In this document: in pieces, positions 1 through 7,081 of the stretch
How the letters are laid out: every line of letters starts with the position of its first letter
Position numbering within the stretch: the stretch's first letter is position 1
Assembly: GCA_002348705.1 (NCBI GenBank)
Contig: DEAU01000020.1
Coordinates: 2,498-25,888 of the forward strand
Length of the DNA: 23,391 nucleotides
From: Candidatus Neomicrothrix sp. UBA2974
GTDB lineage: Bacteria > Actinomycetota > Acidimicrobiia > Acidimicrobiales > MedAcidi-G1
Direction: 5' to 3'
Notes under the pieces: generated by a model
What the model saw: the letters and a program-made list of their open reading frames with translations, nothing else
Database searches by the model: none
What the model was told of the DNA's origin: nothing
Made by a program: the position numbers and the translations under genes

Positions 1-2
1 AC

Positions 3-191
3 CTCGAAGGGGCGAACATCGAATGGACGGACCTCGAAGGGGCGGCCCTCGAAGGGACGGACCTCGACCAGGCGAGGCTCCTCTGGGAGAACTGGGAAAA
101 GCCGAACCTCAAAGGGGTGAAGGCTGACGAGGACACGATCTGGCCGGAGGGGTTCGATCCGGTAGCCGCCGGAGTGATTTTCGAGGACTAG
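3..191 (+). CDS. Pentapeptide-repeat protein, C-terminal fragment (5' truncated by window edge)
   Basis: An open frame runs from the left edge to a TAG stop and encodes the last 62 residues of a protein. The first 25 or so residues repeat every five positions around a central Leu or Ile (LEGAN, IEWTD, LEGAA, LEGTD, LDQAR), the pentapeptide-repeat pattern that folds into a right-handed quadrilateral beta-helix. The tail, with DEDTIWPEGFDP followed by an AAG-like stretch, is a C-terminal ending I associate with cytoplasmic pentapeptide proteins. The start and N-terminus lie outside the window. The repeats say nothing specific about function; such proteins range from DNA-gyrase protectors to scaffolds of unknown role. 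No partner gene is visible upstream. Confidence 0.8.
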   Translation, partial: LEGANIEWTDLEGAALEGTDLDQARLLWENWEKPNLKGVKADEDTIWPEGFDPVAAGVIFED

Positions 192-556
192 GCCACCGTC
201 CCAGCTGGCTAGGCGGAGCGCCTGACGTAGATGGCCGCTGTGTTCGGTGAAGTTCCCATGTCTTGTAGATGTCCTTGTGTCGCCGGTTCTTTGGCGGCGA
301 GTGGGACACCTGCAAGTTTTGGTTATAGGAGTACGCCCCCTGGGACTTGAACCCAGAACCGTCAGTATCCGCCGCGGCCAACATTTAGGAGATCCTGAAG
401 GTAAGGATTCGTGCGCCGACGGTTACGACACGGACGGTCAGGCGTATGACAGGAAGTCTTAGTGAGCTGTCAGGGCGGCACCCTTTTCGGTTCGGGTTGG
501 TCACCCTGTGTGGTCGAAACCTGCCGAGCCGCTTTCAATAACCTGCCGAGACCCCA
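192..556. other. Non-coding stretch between pentapeptide gene and tRNA-Pro
   Basis: I see no convincing coding frame here; the available ORFs have no recognisable protein character. It holds an imperfect hairpin near 275-310 (GTGTCGCCG against CGGCGA...GACAC), an isolated tRNA-like T-arm at 332-356, and two copies of AACCTGCCGAG near 519 and 540 just downstream of the tRNA-Pro 3' end. None of these has a firm function. Confidence 0.5.
332..356 (-). other. tRNA-like T-arm and 3' acceptor segment, possible tRNA remnant
   Basis: Read on the minus strand, CTGGG-TTCAAGT-CCCAG (356 to 340) is a perfect 5-bp stem with a 7-base loop fitting the conserved T-loop pattern TTCRANN. It is followed directly by GGGGCGTA, which could be a 3' acceptor strand. 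A partly complementary TACGCCT occurs at 446-440, and AACCGTC (424-418) pairs perfectly with GACGGTT (363-357). However, no normal D-arm or anticodon arm with T33 can be built between them, and CCA is not encoded. It could be a decayed tRNA, an attachment-site remnant of an integrated element, or another structured RNA. Confidence 0.3.
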
Positions 557-633
557 TGGTCGGGTAGGCGGGATTTGAACCCACGACCTCCTCGTCCCGA
601 ACGAGGCGCGCTACCAACCTGCGCCACTACCCG
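557..633 (-). tRNA. tRNA-Pro (anticodon CGG)
   Basis: On the minus strand the gene starts CGGGTAG (633-627), pairing perfectly with CTACCCG at 567-561 to form a 7-bp acceptor stem, followed by discriminator A and an encoded CCA (560-557). The D-arm has GGTTGG-type loop bases. The anticodon stem CCTCG/CGAGG encloses loop TTCGGGA, giving anticodon CGG, and the T-arm contains GTTCAAAT. The length is 77 nt including CCA. It decodes CCG proline codons. All arms fold, so it should be functional. Confidence 0.95.
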
Positions 634-712
634 TGTGGCATCGAAGGGTAGCGGTGCCCCGTCTTGACTAGTCGGAGTAGGTGACGTCGCAGTAGCGCGA
701 GGAGCGGGTCAT

Positions 713-1093
713 TTAGGAGTAGGAAATGGCTAGGGCCTCACGTGCTGTATGACGCAACGTCAAGGCATCGATCGGCTTAACGATCCAGGTGTCGGCTTCA
801 GCTTTGCGAGCCAAGAAGTCGTCGGCATCGCGGTCAAGCAACATAAGGATGCGTTGCGGTCCGATGCGTCCGGCACGTTCCTCAAGCCGGAGATCCAGAC
901 AGGCTGCCATCCCGCCCATGTTTCCGATCTGTAGATCCAAGATAACCAGCGCTGGTTCATGGATGGCTACAGCGTCTAGAACCTCAGCGCCAGCATGGAC
1001 ACGAACCACCTCATGGTCCCCGCCTAGGGCTGCTTCGATTGCGTCGTGGACATAGTCGGCATCGGTAGCCACCAGCACGGTTGTGTCATTCAC
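713..1093 (-). CDS. Stand-alone response-regulator receiver domain protein
   Basis: The protein is one CheY-like receiver domain of about 126 residues. An acidic patch follows the first strand (ATDAD), the probable phospho-acceptor Asp lies in VILDLQIGNMGG, and the conserved Lys is in WIVKPID. The usual Thr/Ser at the end of strand 4 is replaced (ILMLLD), so the switch may be unusual. There is no output domain. I chose the GTG at 1093 because the receiver fold starts right after it; the open frame reaches 1255, but that would overlap the divergent STAS gene and add low-complexity sequence. No strong Shine-Dalgarno is visible, so a start at GTG 1114 is possible. The divergent STAS gene next door suggests phosphorelay or partner-switch signalling, which is inference. 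Confidence 0.8.
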   Translation of the reverse strand: MNDTTVLVATDADYVHDAIEAALGGDHEVVRVHAGAEVLDAVAIHEPALVILDLQIGNMGGMAACLDLRLEERAGRIGPQRILMLLDRDADDFLARKAEADTWIVKPIDALTLRHTAREALAISYS

Positions 1094-1160
1094 AGTTGGG
1101 ATATTACCGGCCACCCCAACAGTAGGGTTTTTCGCCGGAATCAGGCTTTCTAAGCAGGCG

Positions 1161-1191
1161 TTGACCGGTGCTGGTCCGGGGCGTCTACCCT
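1161..1191 (+). promoter_or_regulatory. Candidate sigma-70-type promoter for the STAS gene
   Basis: TTGACC (1161-1166) resembles a -35 box and TACCCT (1186-1191) a -10 box of the TAnnnT type. The spacer is 19 bases, longer than ideal. The -10 overlaps a perfect 6-bp hairpin, CTACCC-TCCG-GGGTAG (1185-1200), about 28 bases before the GTG start at 1229. Confidence 0.4.
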
Positions 1192-1228
1192 CCGGGGTAG
1201 GAGTGGCAACCGACGAACGGGGGTACCG

Positions 1229-1573
1229 GTGCTGGAGATTACGGTCGAAGAACATGACGGCTATGTCCTCTGCCGACCAGCTGGGGAACTCGACGCATAC
1301 ACAGTGGCTCAGTTCCGCGAGGCGCTGACCGACTTAGCTGATGAGTCCTATGTGCTGGTCGACCTATCCGATGTTCCATTCATGGATTCGGCGGGTCTGG
1401 GTGCTCTCATTGGTGGGATTCGCCGAGCTCGGGAAAACGACGGCGATGTCGCCGTAGCTTGCAATCGCCCCGCCTTGATCCGACTGCTGCATACGACAGG
1501 CTTCGACCGTATTGTGCCTGTGCGCGAGACCGTCGAAGAGGCTGTCCTAGCCCTTGCTGAGTCGTCCGACTGA
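1229..1573 (+). CDS. STAS-domain anti-sigma factor antagonist
   Basis: This 114-residue protein is a single STAS domain of the SpoIIAA/RsbV type. The hallmark segment FMDSAGLGALIG holds the Ser that partner-switch kinases phosphorylate in this family (DSAGL), and the preceding VLVDLSDV strand is typical. In the known mechanism the unphosphorylated antagonist binds an RsbW-type anti-sigma kinase and frees an alternative sigma factor. No kinase, phosphatase or sigma gene is adjacent. The gene is divergent from a lone receiver protein, so the pair may be two inputs of one stress pathway, but only proximity supports that. The GTG start is preceded by a GGGGG-type purine run. Confidence 0.9.
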   Translation: MLEITVEEHDGYVLCRPAGELDAYTVAQFREALTDLADESYVLVDLSDVPFMDSAGLGALIGGIRRARENDGDVAVACNRPALIRLLHTTGFDRIVPVRETVEEAVLALAESSD

Positions 1574-1669
1574 GCGTCTCCCTCGGGATTATCTGGCTGT
1601 CCTGCCAACCGGGTCACGACCATAGGCTGTTGGTGGTCGGGCCGTCCGAAGCCCTTCCGGACGAACCGC

Positions 1670-2959
1670 ATGCACATCCGCCCAATTCTCCTCCGCCTCC
1701 TATCCGGCCTCATGCTGGCTGGTGTATTCCTAGGCTCAGTATCAGCTGGCTCGGTGGGTGCCGCCATCGAGACGCAAAGTGATGGCCAGCCCTTGCGGGT
1801 GGTCGACGTCGTTGAAGTGCACGGGTTTCTGGACCCGGTCCTTGTCGACATGTTGTCCAACACCCTCGAAGGCCTAGATCCGGCTGAGACGGTAGCTGTG
1901 GTCTTCCAGATTGACAGCACAGCTTCGGTGGTGGACGAAGGTGAACTTACTGGCCTCGCCGATCTGATCGTTAACGCTCCTGTCCCGGTTTCCTTCTGGA
2001 TTGGGCCATCGGGATCGAAGGTCACGGGCCCGGCGTCCCGCTTGGTCGCCCTAGGCGATGACGTGGGGATAGCTCCCGGAGCACAATTCGGTGAGTTTGG
2101 GGCTCCCGTGCTGGGTGATCGGTACGGCACACCATTTGGCTTGCCAGATGACACCGGTTTAGTCACACGGACAGTTGGTTATGAGGAGGCCGTCAACCTC
2201 GGTATAGCTCGACCGTCCCCCGTCCTGCTTGAGCACCTGGTCGGCCTTCCCGGCTTTGAGGTTCTAAAGGTGACCGACGAAGACGGGTCCAGCTTGCAGC
2301 CGGTGACTCCGACTCGGTTCCGGCAACTTGACGTCGTCGACCAGTTCTTCCACACCGTAGCGAGCCCGGCTGTCGCTTATCTGCTGCTGCTGGTCGGTTT
2401 GGGTCTCTTGGTCTTCGAGTTTTATACGGCCGGCGTGGGAATCGCCGGTGTGATTGGAGCCATCTCTTTTTTGTTTGCCTCATACGGAATCGGTGTCCTG
2501 CCCGGTCGGGCATGGGCGGTTGGTGTCCTGGTCTTTGCCTTCATCGGATTTGCTATAGACGTTCAGGCTGGCGTGCCCCGACTTTGGTCGTTCATTGGTT
2601 CGGTTTCCTTGGTCGTCGGATCGGTGTACCTGTTCGAGGGAAATTCGTTCTCTTGGATCACACTGCTCGTAGGCGTGATTGGAACCATTGCTGGCGTTGT
2701 TGGTGGGATGCCGGCCATGGTCCGTACGCGGTTTTCCACTCCGACCATCGGACGGGAATGGATGGTTGGCGAGGTCGGCACCGTTGAAGAAAGTCTTAGC
2801 CCTAACGGCACAGTCCGTTTGCGTGATGCCATTTGGAGGGCTACTACCAATCGGGCTACACCGGTCGAATCAGGGGGCGCCATCCGGGTGGTGGCCGTGG
2901 ATGGTTTGTGGCTTGAAGTCGAGCCAACTGAAGGTGCGGCACGCGACTACCGTCGCTGA
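1670..2959 (+). CDS. NfeD-family membrane protein with degenerate ClpP-like domain
   Basis: The 429-residue product has a signal peptide or N-terminal anchor (residues 1-31), a ClpP/SppA-like domain (about 45-190), four to five hydrophobic membrane segments (about 232-350) and a C-terminal OB-fold NfeD domain (about 360-425). NfeD proteins are membrane serine proteases or scaffolds often working with stomatin/SPFH partners. In known long NfeD proteases, PSGxxAASAG carries the catalytic Ser; the aligned segment here reads PSGSKVTGPA, with Gly at the Ser position (about residue 120). I also see no clear catalytic Lys. It is therefore probably a pseudoprotease. No SPFH gene is adjacent. There is no good Shine-Dalgarno before the ATG, but an imperfect hairpin (CGTCCG 1643-1648 / CGGACG 1658-1663) sits directly upstream. 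Confidence 0.85.
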   Translation: MHIRPILLRLLSGLMLAGVFLGSVSAGSVGAAIETQSDGQPLRVVDVVEVHGFLDPVLVDMLSNTLEGLDPAETVAVVFQIDSTASVVDEGELTGLADLIVNAPVPVSFWIGPSGSKVTGPASRLVALGDDVGIAPGAQFGEFGAPVLGDRYGTPFGLPDDTGLVTRTVGYEEAVNLGIARPSPVLLEHLVGLPGFEVLKVTDEDGSSLQPVTPTRFRQLDVVDQFFHTVASPAVAYLLLLVGLGLLVFEFYTAGVGIAGVIGAISFLFASYGIGVLPGRAWAVGVLVFAFIGFAIDVQAGVPRLWSFIGSVSLVVGSVYLFEGNSFSWITLLVGVIGTIAGVVGGMPAMVRTRFSTPTIGREWMVGEVGTVEESLSPNGTVRLRDAIWRATTNRATPVESGGAIRVVAVDGLWLEVEPTEGAARDYRR

Positions 2960-3012
2960 ACTAGTTGCAACCCTGCTTCGACTCTTTGTAACGGTGACCT
3001 CGCGCGCCATAG

Positions 3013-3054
3013 GTTCAGCGTTGTGCTCTGGCCGATGGTTCAGAAACGCTGAAC
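3013..3054. promoter_or_regulatory. GTTCAG/CTGAAC operator-like inverted repeats upstream of whiB
   Basis: GTTCAGCGTT (3013-3022) and AACGCTGAAC (3045-3054) form a perfect 10-bp inverted repeat. A third half-site, GTTCAG (3038-3043), makes a second tighter palindrome, GTTCAG-AAACG-CTGAAC (3038-3054). The array ends three bases before the GGGAGG ribosome-binding site of whiB. This is a credible operator for a dimeric regulator, perhaps autoregulatory, or a 5'-UTR hairpin. The protein that binds it is unknown. Confidence 0.55.
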
Positions 3055-3070
3055 AACGGGAGGTTTGGGG

Positions 3071-3325
3071 ATGCCGGCTGACGGTGACTTCCGCGGTTGG
3101 CGGGCTAAGGCGGCCTGCCGAGGTTCTCAGGTGGTGGCTTTCTATCCACCAGCTACCGGTGAGCGACGCGACGAGAAGCGCCGGAGAGAACTCGAGGCCA
3201 AGAAGGTCTGCGACCAGTGCTCCGTTCTTGGGTGTTGTCTGGAGTTCGCCCTAGAACGTCGAGAGGTACACGGGATCTGGGGTGGGACCAACGAGATCGA
3301 GCGCCGTCTCCTGATCGATGCCTAA
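3071..3325 (+). CDS. WhiB-family Fe-S transcriptional regulator
   Basis: This 84-residue actinobacterial WhiB-like protein has the four cluster cysteines at about C16, C47, C50 and C56 (C-x30-C-x2-C-x5-C), the WRAKAAC opening and the GIWGG turn followed by a basic tail (NEIERR). WhiB proteins bind a [4Fe-4S] cluster and usually act through region 4 of the primary sigma factor to control redox, cell division or stress genes. I chose the ATG at 3071 because GGGAGG (3058-3063) sits 7 bases upstream; a TTG two codons earlier is less likely. The inverted-repeat array upstream suggests its own regulation. The subclass (WhiB1, 2 or other) cannot be settled by eye. Confidence 0.93.
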   Translation: MPADGDFRGWRAKAACRGSQVVAFYPPATGERRDEKRRRELEAKKVCDQCSVLGCCLEFALERREVHGIWGGTNEIERRLLIDA

Positions 3326-3365
3326 TCGAAGATTTATTGGTTCGGTAGCCGGCCGGGGTTACAAA

Positions 3366-5084
3366 TCAGGATTTCGGAAGCCTGGGGCCGGCTATACGAA
3401 CATCGCCACGTCTTCGGGTTACGCCTGTTCCGTCCAGATGGGTAAGTAGGGGCATGGTATGCCTGCGGGTGTTGCCTGCCGCCTCCCGAAACGTTGACAC
3501 GGTGAATCCGTCTGGTGCCTCGGCGAGAAGGCGCGCCGCCAGCCGACCTGCTGCTTCGATTGCCTCTGCGGCGTAGAAGATCCCCTCGGTCTCCACCACA
3601 TCGCCCCGGCGAACCAATTCGCGTAATTCGCTTCGTTCGATCCCATCCGGCGGAGGTGGCGCGAAAGGACTAGCGGCCAAGGTGGCTAAGAACGGATGGT
3701 CAGTCAGCGGATCGACTGCTTTGGTGGGCATCAGGCGGCCAGCTTCTACCACCAGATCGTCGAGCAGATCGGCTGCGGCTCGTCGAAATGGGTCTAGACC
3801 AGCCAGATTGAGGCCCATTGGACCGGCATCATCGACAGCGGACCGGATTTCTTCGAGAGCCCTGTGCAGGACGCCTGGGTCGACCACCCAATTTTCAACG
3901 TCGGGTTGACGCCGTTCGCCAGTGAGACGCTCGAGGTCGTCGGCGTTGATCCAACCTCGCTCCCTCACCACTCGATCTACTGAGCGGTCCGGCAGAGCTC
4001 GAGATGCGCGTTCCACCGGATCGATGTCAAGTATCTCGCCACCACCGATGGTCTCGGATCGCCCGGACTCACGCAGTACGAACCGGTCACCGGGGATCAG
4101 CGGTAGGGGTTGCGGTAGGTGGAGGCGGACAAGTCCCTCAGTTCCTGGTTCGAGTGCGTCCGGACCAAGGATACGAACTCGTACTGGATGCTCGCCTGAG
4201 CCCACATAGAGGAGGTGGGCTCCGCGCCGTGAGACCGGATGGTCAAGTCTGTCGAGGATCCTGAGCGACGCATCTACCACCGTGGTGTGATGCCACTGGT
4301 CTGTTCTCACCAAGACATCGCCCCGTTCAACCTCGTCGTGCGCCACCCCAGCCAAGTTCACCGCGCACCGGCTCCCCGAGTGCATTTCCTCGTGTTCGGC
4401 ATAGTGGTTCTCTAACGACCTAATCCGAACCGGGGATCCCTTCGGATGGATTGCCAATTCGTCGTGGACTCTTAGCCGTCCGCCGGTCAGTGTTCCGGTT
4501 ACCACGGTGCCGGCACCACGGGCCGAAAACGAGCGATCTATCCATAGTCGGGGTCGGCCCCGATCAATGGCTGCTGGCGCTTTGGCCAAGAGGTCCCCGA
4601 GATTGGAGCGGAGAACGTCGAGACCGATCCCGGAAGGTGCGTCAGTTTCCACAATCGGCGAGCTAGCAAGAAATGTCTCCGCTACCCGTTCTTCCACCTC
4701 TAGGCGAGCTAAGTCAATCAGATCTCGGTCTGCCTGACCGACCTTGGTTAGGGCGATGACGCCATGATGGATCCCTAGGAGATCCAGGATCCGGAGATGT
4801 TCCTCGGACTGAGGCTTCCAGCCCTCGGTAGCCGCCACGACGAACAGGCAGGCGTCTACTGCACCGACGCCAGCCAACATGTTCTTTATGAAGCGGACGT
4901 GGCCAGGTACGTCGACGAGTGATAGCACGGCGCCCGATTCGAGAGTGGTGGTCGCGAATCCCAAATCGATGGTCAGACCGCGAGCTTTTTCTTCAGCAAA
5001 GCGGTCAGGGTCGGTTCCGGTTAGGGCCTTGACAAGGGTGGACTTTCCGTGGTCAACGTGTCCGGCGGTGGCGACGACGTGCAC
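3366..5084 (-). CDS. selB: Selenocysteine-specific translation elongation factor SelB
   Basis: The 572-residue GTPase delivers Sec-tRNA(Sec) to the ribosome at UGA codons marked by a SECIS hairpin. Visible are the P-loop GHVDHGKST right after the start, the switch region ARGLTIDLGFA, the G3 motif DVPGH, EF-Tu-like beta-barrel domains (about 170-340), and a C-terminal half of winged-helix repeats that would bind SECIS RNA. The G4 motif reads TKVG rather than TKxD, so the guanine-specifying Asp seems absent or displaced. I chose GTG 5084 because known SelB proteins start within a few residues of the P-loop; it lies 4 bases after the selA stop, implying translational coupling. The longer frame to 5183 would overlap selA. 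Confidence 0.93.
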   Translation of the reverse strand: MHVVATAGHVDHGKSTLVKALTGTDPDRFAEEKARGLTIDLGFATTTLESGAVLSLVDVPGHVRFIKNMLAGVGAVDACLFVVAATEGWKPQSEEHLRILDLLGIHHGVIALTKVGQADRDLIDLARLEVEERVAETFLASSPIVETDAPSGIGLDVLRSNLGDLLAKAPAAIDRGRPRLWIDRSFSARGAGTVVTGTLTGGRLRVHDELAIHPKGSPVRIRSLENHYAEHEEMHSGSRCAVNLAGVAHDEVERGDVLVRTDQWHHTTVVDASLRILDRLDHPVSRRGAHLLYVGSGEHPVRVRILGPDALEPGTEGLVRLHLPQPLPLIPGDRFVLRESGRSETIGGGEILDIDPVERASRALPDRSVDRVVRERGWINADDLERLTGERRQPDVENWVVDPGVLHRALEEIRSAVDDAGPMGLNLAGLDPFRRAAADLLDDLVVEAGRLMPTKAVDPLTDHPFLATLAASPFAPPPPDGIERSELRELVRRGDVVETEGIFYAAEAIEAAGRLAARLLAEAPDGFTVSTFREAAGNTRRHTMPLLTHLDGTGVTRRRGDVRIAGPRLPKS

Positions 5085-5088
5085 GTTC

Positions 5089-6450
5089 TCAGGTGAGGGC
5101 AGCTGGTTCGGCAGCGGGTTCGAGCGCGGCCACCGCAGAAGTGACGATCGGGTCATCGTCCGGGTGAACCGTCCGTAGGTCAATCACGGTGGTGTTGTCA
5201 GCCACCCGGGCAATGATTGGTGGGGATCCGGCACGCAGTTCGGCCACCCGGTCGCCAGCGAGCGCCAGTCCGGCCGAAGGGATTTCCACCCCAGGCAGCG
5301 TCCCACCACCGGGGACAGAGACTGTGTGGGTAGCTAGACCGGTAGCGATTTTCTTTGCCCGGGTCCAAAGGTCGTTGACCGAGACAGTAGCCATCCGCCA
5401 GAACGGGATTGCCGAGCCATTTCGAGACAGATATGCGAGCGCTAGGTCCTGAAGGGCGTGTATCACGAGTGATCCAGGTCTAAGAGCCCGGGCTAAGGGG
5501 TGTGCGGCACAGGATTCGACAAGATCAGCCCGTCCGGCGATCACTCCTGCTTGCGGGCCTCCGAGGAGTTTGTCACCGGAGAACGTGACCAGATCGGCAC
5601 CAGCAGCGAGGGTTTGTCGGGCAGCGGGTTCGCCTTGGAGCCAAGCCGGTGGCCCGTTATCCAGCCACGGGCAGGCGGCATCCAAGAGTCCGGAACCAAT
5701 GTCAGCCACTACCGGGATACCAAGACTTGCCAATTCGGAGACTGATACCGACTCAGTGAACCCTTCGATGCGGTAGTTGGACCTGTGGACCGACAGGCAG
5801 AGCGCGATGTCGGATTTCGGTCGCTGTATTGCGGCCGCAAAGTCGGCGACTCGAGTTCGGTTGGTGGTCCCAACCTCCACCAGATGCGCGCCCGATTGAG
5901 CCATCACTTCGGGGATTCGAAAACCGCCGCCGATTTCGACGAGTTCGCCTCGTGAAACTGCTACGCCCCGCCCTCGGGCCAGCGCAGCCATTGCCAGTAG
6001 GACAGCCGAGGCGCAGTTATTGACCACCAAGGCTGATTCGGCACCACAGGCTCTGGCTAGAAGGGCTGGTGCACGTTCCTGCCTTGAGCCGCGCCCCCCT
6101 GTTTCAAGGTCGAATTCAAGGGTGGTGTATCGCTGTCCGGCGAGACCGTCACCGATTGGATAGCCCCACGGGGCTCGGCCCAAGTTGGTGTGGAGAAGCA
6201 CACCAGTGGCATTGACCACATCAGTTACAAGCGCCTTTTTCGTAGCTTCGGCGAGTGTTCGGGCCCTTATTTCAACTGAACCGGGATCGTGGTCCGTCAT
6301 CGCTTCAACTACAGCGCTGCGTGCGGCGTCGATAAGTAAGGGATGCGGTAACCCAGTATCGGCAATGGAACGGGCAAGACGATCAATACTGGGAGGTCGA
6401 CCGGTGCTTGGATCGACAGGCTTCGCATCTGGTTCGGCTTCAGGAGACAT
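5089..6450 (-). CDS. selA: L-seryl-tRNA(Sec) selenium transferase SelA
   Basis: This PLP enzyme (453 residues, normal length for the family) converts Ser-tRNA(Sec) to Sec-tRNA(Sec) using selenophosphate. The family signature runs from VVNATGVLLHTNLGRAP (about 79-95) through the VNNCASAVLL helix to SGDKLLGGPQAG, whose Lys (about 294) is the PLP-binding residue. The N-terminal SIDRLARS...GLPHPLLIDAAR region fits the tRNA-binding domain. It overlaps no other gene and is followed 4 bases later by selB, so the two are probably co-transcribed. The ATG at 6450 is the natural start; the open frame's N-terminal 15 residues are low complexity. Neither selD nor an intact selC is seen in the window. Confidence 0.95.
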   Translation of the reverse strand: MSPEAEPDAKPVDPSTGRPPSIDRLARSIADTGLPHPLLIDAARSAVVEAMTDHDPGSVEIRARTLAEATKKALVTDVVNATGVLLHTNLGRAPWGYPIGDGLAGQRYTTLEFDLETGGRGSRQERAPALLARACGAESALVVNNCASAVLLAMAALARGRGVAVSRGELVEIGGGFRIPEVMAQSGAHLVEVGTTNRTRVADFAAAIQRPKSDIALCLSVHRSNYRIEGFTESVSVSELASLGIPVVADIGSGLLDAACPWLDNGPPAWLQGEPAARQTLAAGADLVTFSGDKLLGGPQAGVIAGRADLVESCAAHPLARALRPGSLVIHALQDLALAYLSRNGSAIPFWRMATVSVNDLWTRAKKIATGLATHTVSVPGGGTLPGVEIPSAGLALAGDRVAELRAGSPPIIARVADNTTVIDLRTVHPDDDPIVTSAVAALEPAAEPAALT

Positions 6451-6531
6451 GCCCTAGCGAGGATAGGCCCACCACAGCCTGGTGGTTCCCGCTGCGCGGC
6501 CCATCAGTAGATGCCGACCTAGCATGGAACC

Positions 6532-7065
6532 GTGCTTTTCGTCCTATTTCTGGTCTTCCTCGTGACACCTGTCGTGGAGCTTTGGATCATTGTCCGTGTG
6601 GCCTCTTCGACAGGGGTGCTGAATGCCATTGGTCTACTGGTACTTGTCAGCGTGGTTGGCGCCTGGCTGGTTAAACGCGAGGGACTGGGCATTCTGCGTC
6701 GGATCGGTGAAGAAACCGGGCAAGGTCGGATTCCCGGAAAGGAAATCGTGGACGGGTTATTGGTGCTTTTAGCTGGCGCACTCATGCTCACCCCAGGCTT
6801 CATGACTGACGCTCTTGGCCTATCCCTGTTGTTTCCGCCGACCCGGGCGATTGTGCGAACCGTTGCTACCAGGAAGTTCGCTAGGTCGATTGCCAGCGGG
6901 CAGACATACATTCGTTTCAACTGGTGGAGCGGTGGAGCCCCGCCGGTCGCCGGTCGTGATACCGGCGGGCGCGAGACTTCAGAAGGAAAAGCCCTTGATG
7001 CCGAATCTTGGGAAGAGGATTCCGAGGGTCCTCAACCGGACAGGCTGCCCCGGTCGACTGACTAA
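6532..7065 (+). CDS. FxsA-family inner-membrane protein
   Basis: A 177-residue membrane protein with the FxsA order: first hydrophobic helix (residues 1-20, LFLVFLVTPVVELWIIV), a second (about 26-46, IGLLVLVSVVGAWLVKREG), then a GxIPGKEIVDGLLVLLAGALMLTPGFMTD segment typical of the family, and a hydrophilic tail rich in Gly, Glu and Asp. In E. coli, overproduced FxsA relieves phage T7 exclusion by the F plasmid; the normal role is unknown. The start is GTG at 6532; the selA gene is divergent, leaving only 81 bases between starts. It converges on the Mrp gene with 16 bases between stops. Confidence 0.88.
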   Translation: MLFVLFLVFLVTPVVELWIIVRVASSTGVLNAIGLLVLVSVVGAWLVKREGLGILRRIGEETGQGRIPGKEIVDGLLVLLAGALMLTPGFMTDALGLSLLFPPTRAIVRTVATRKFARSIASGQTYIRFNWWSGGAPPVAGRDTGGRETSEGKALDAESWEEDSEGPQPDRLPRSTD

Positions 7066-7081
7066 GTGGGCCGGGTTACGG

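Noticed and set aside
332..446. The tRNA-like T-arm as the missing tRNA-Sec gene (selC) for the selA-selB pair
   Set aside because: No anticodon loop with TCA in a proper stem, no long D-stem, and no CCA or usual selC acceptor sequence can be built.
519..550. Two copies of AACCTGCCGAG as an attachment-site repeat
   Set aside because: Only 11 bases long and about 21 bases apart, with no integrase gene; a chance or local duplication is more likely.
1348..2166. Long minus-strand open frame opposite the STAS and NfeD genes
   Set aside because: Its protein is Ser/Arg/Pro-rich with no domain, and it lies antisense to two well-supported genes; it is a GC-driven shadow.
3345..3362. GTAGCC-GGCCGG-GGTTAC hairpin between whiB and selB stops as a terminator
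   Set aside because: The stem is short with one G-U pair and there is no T-run on either side, so it is too weak to call.
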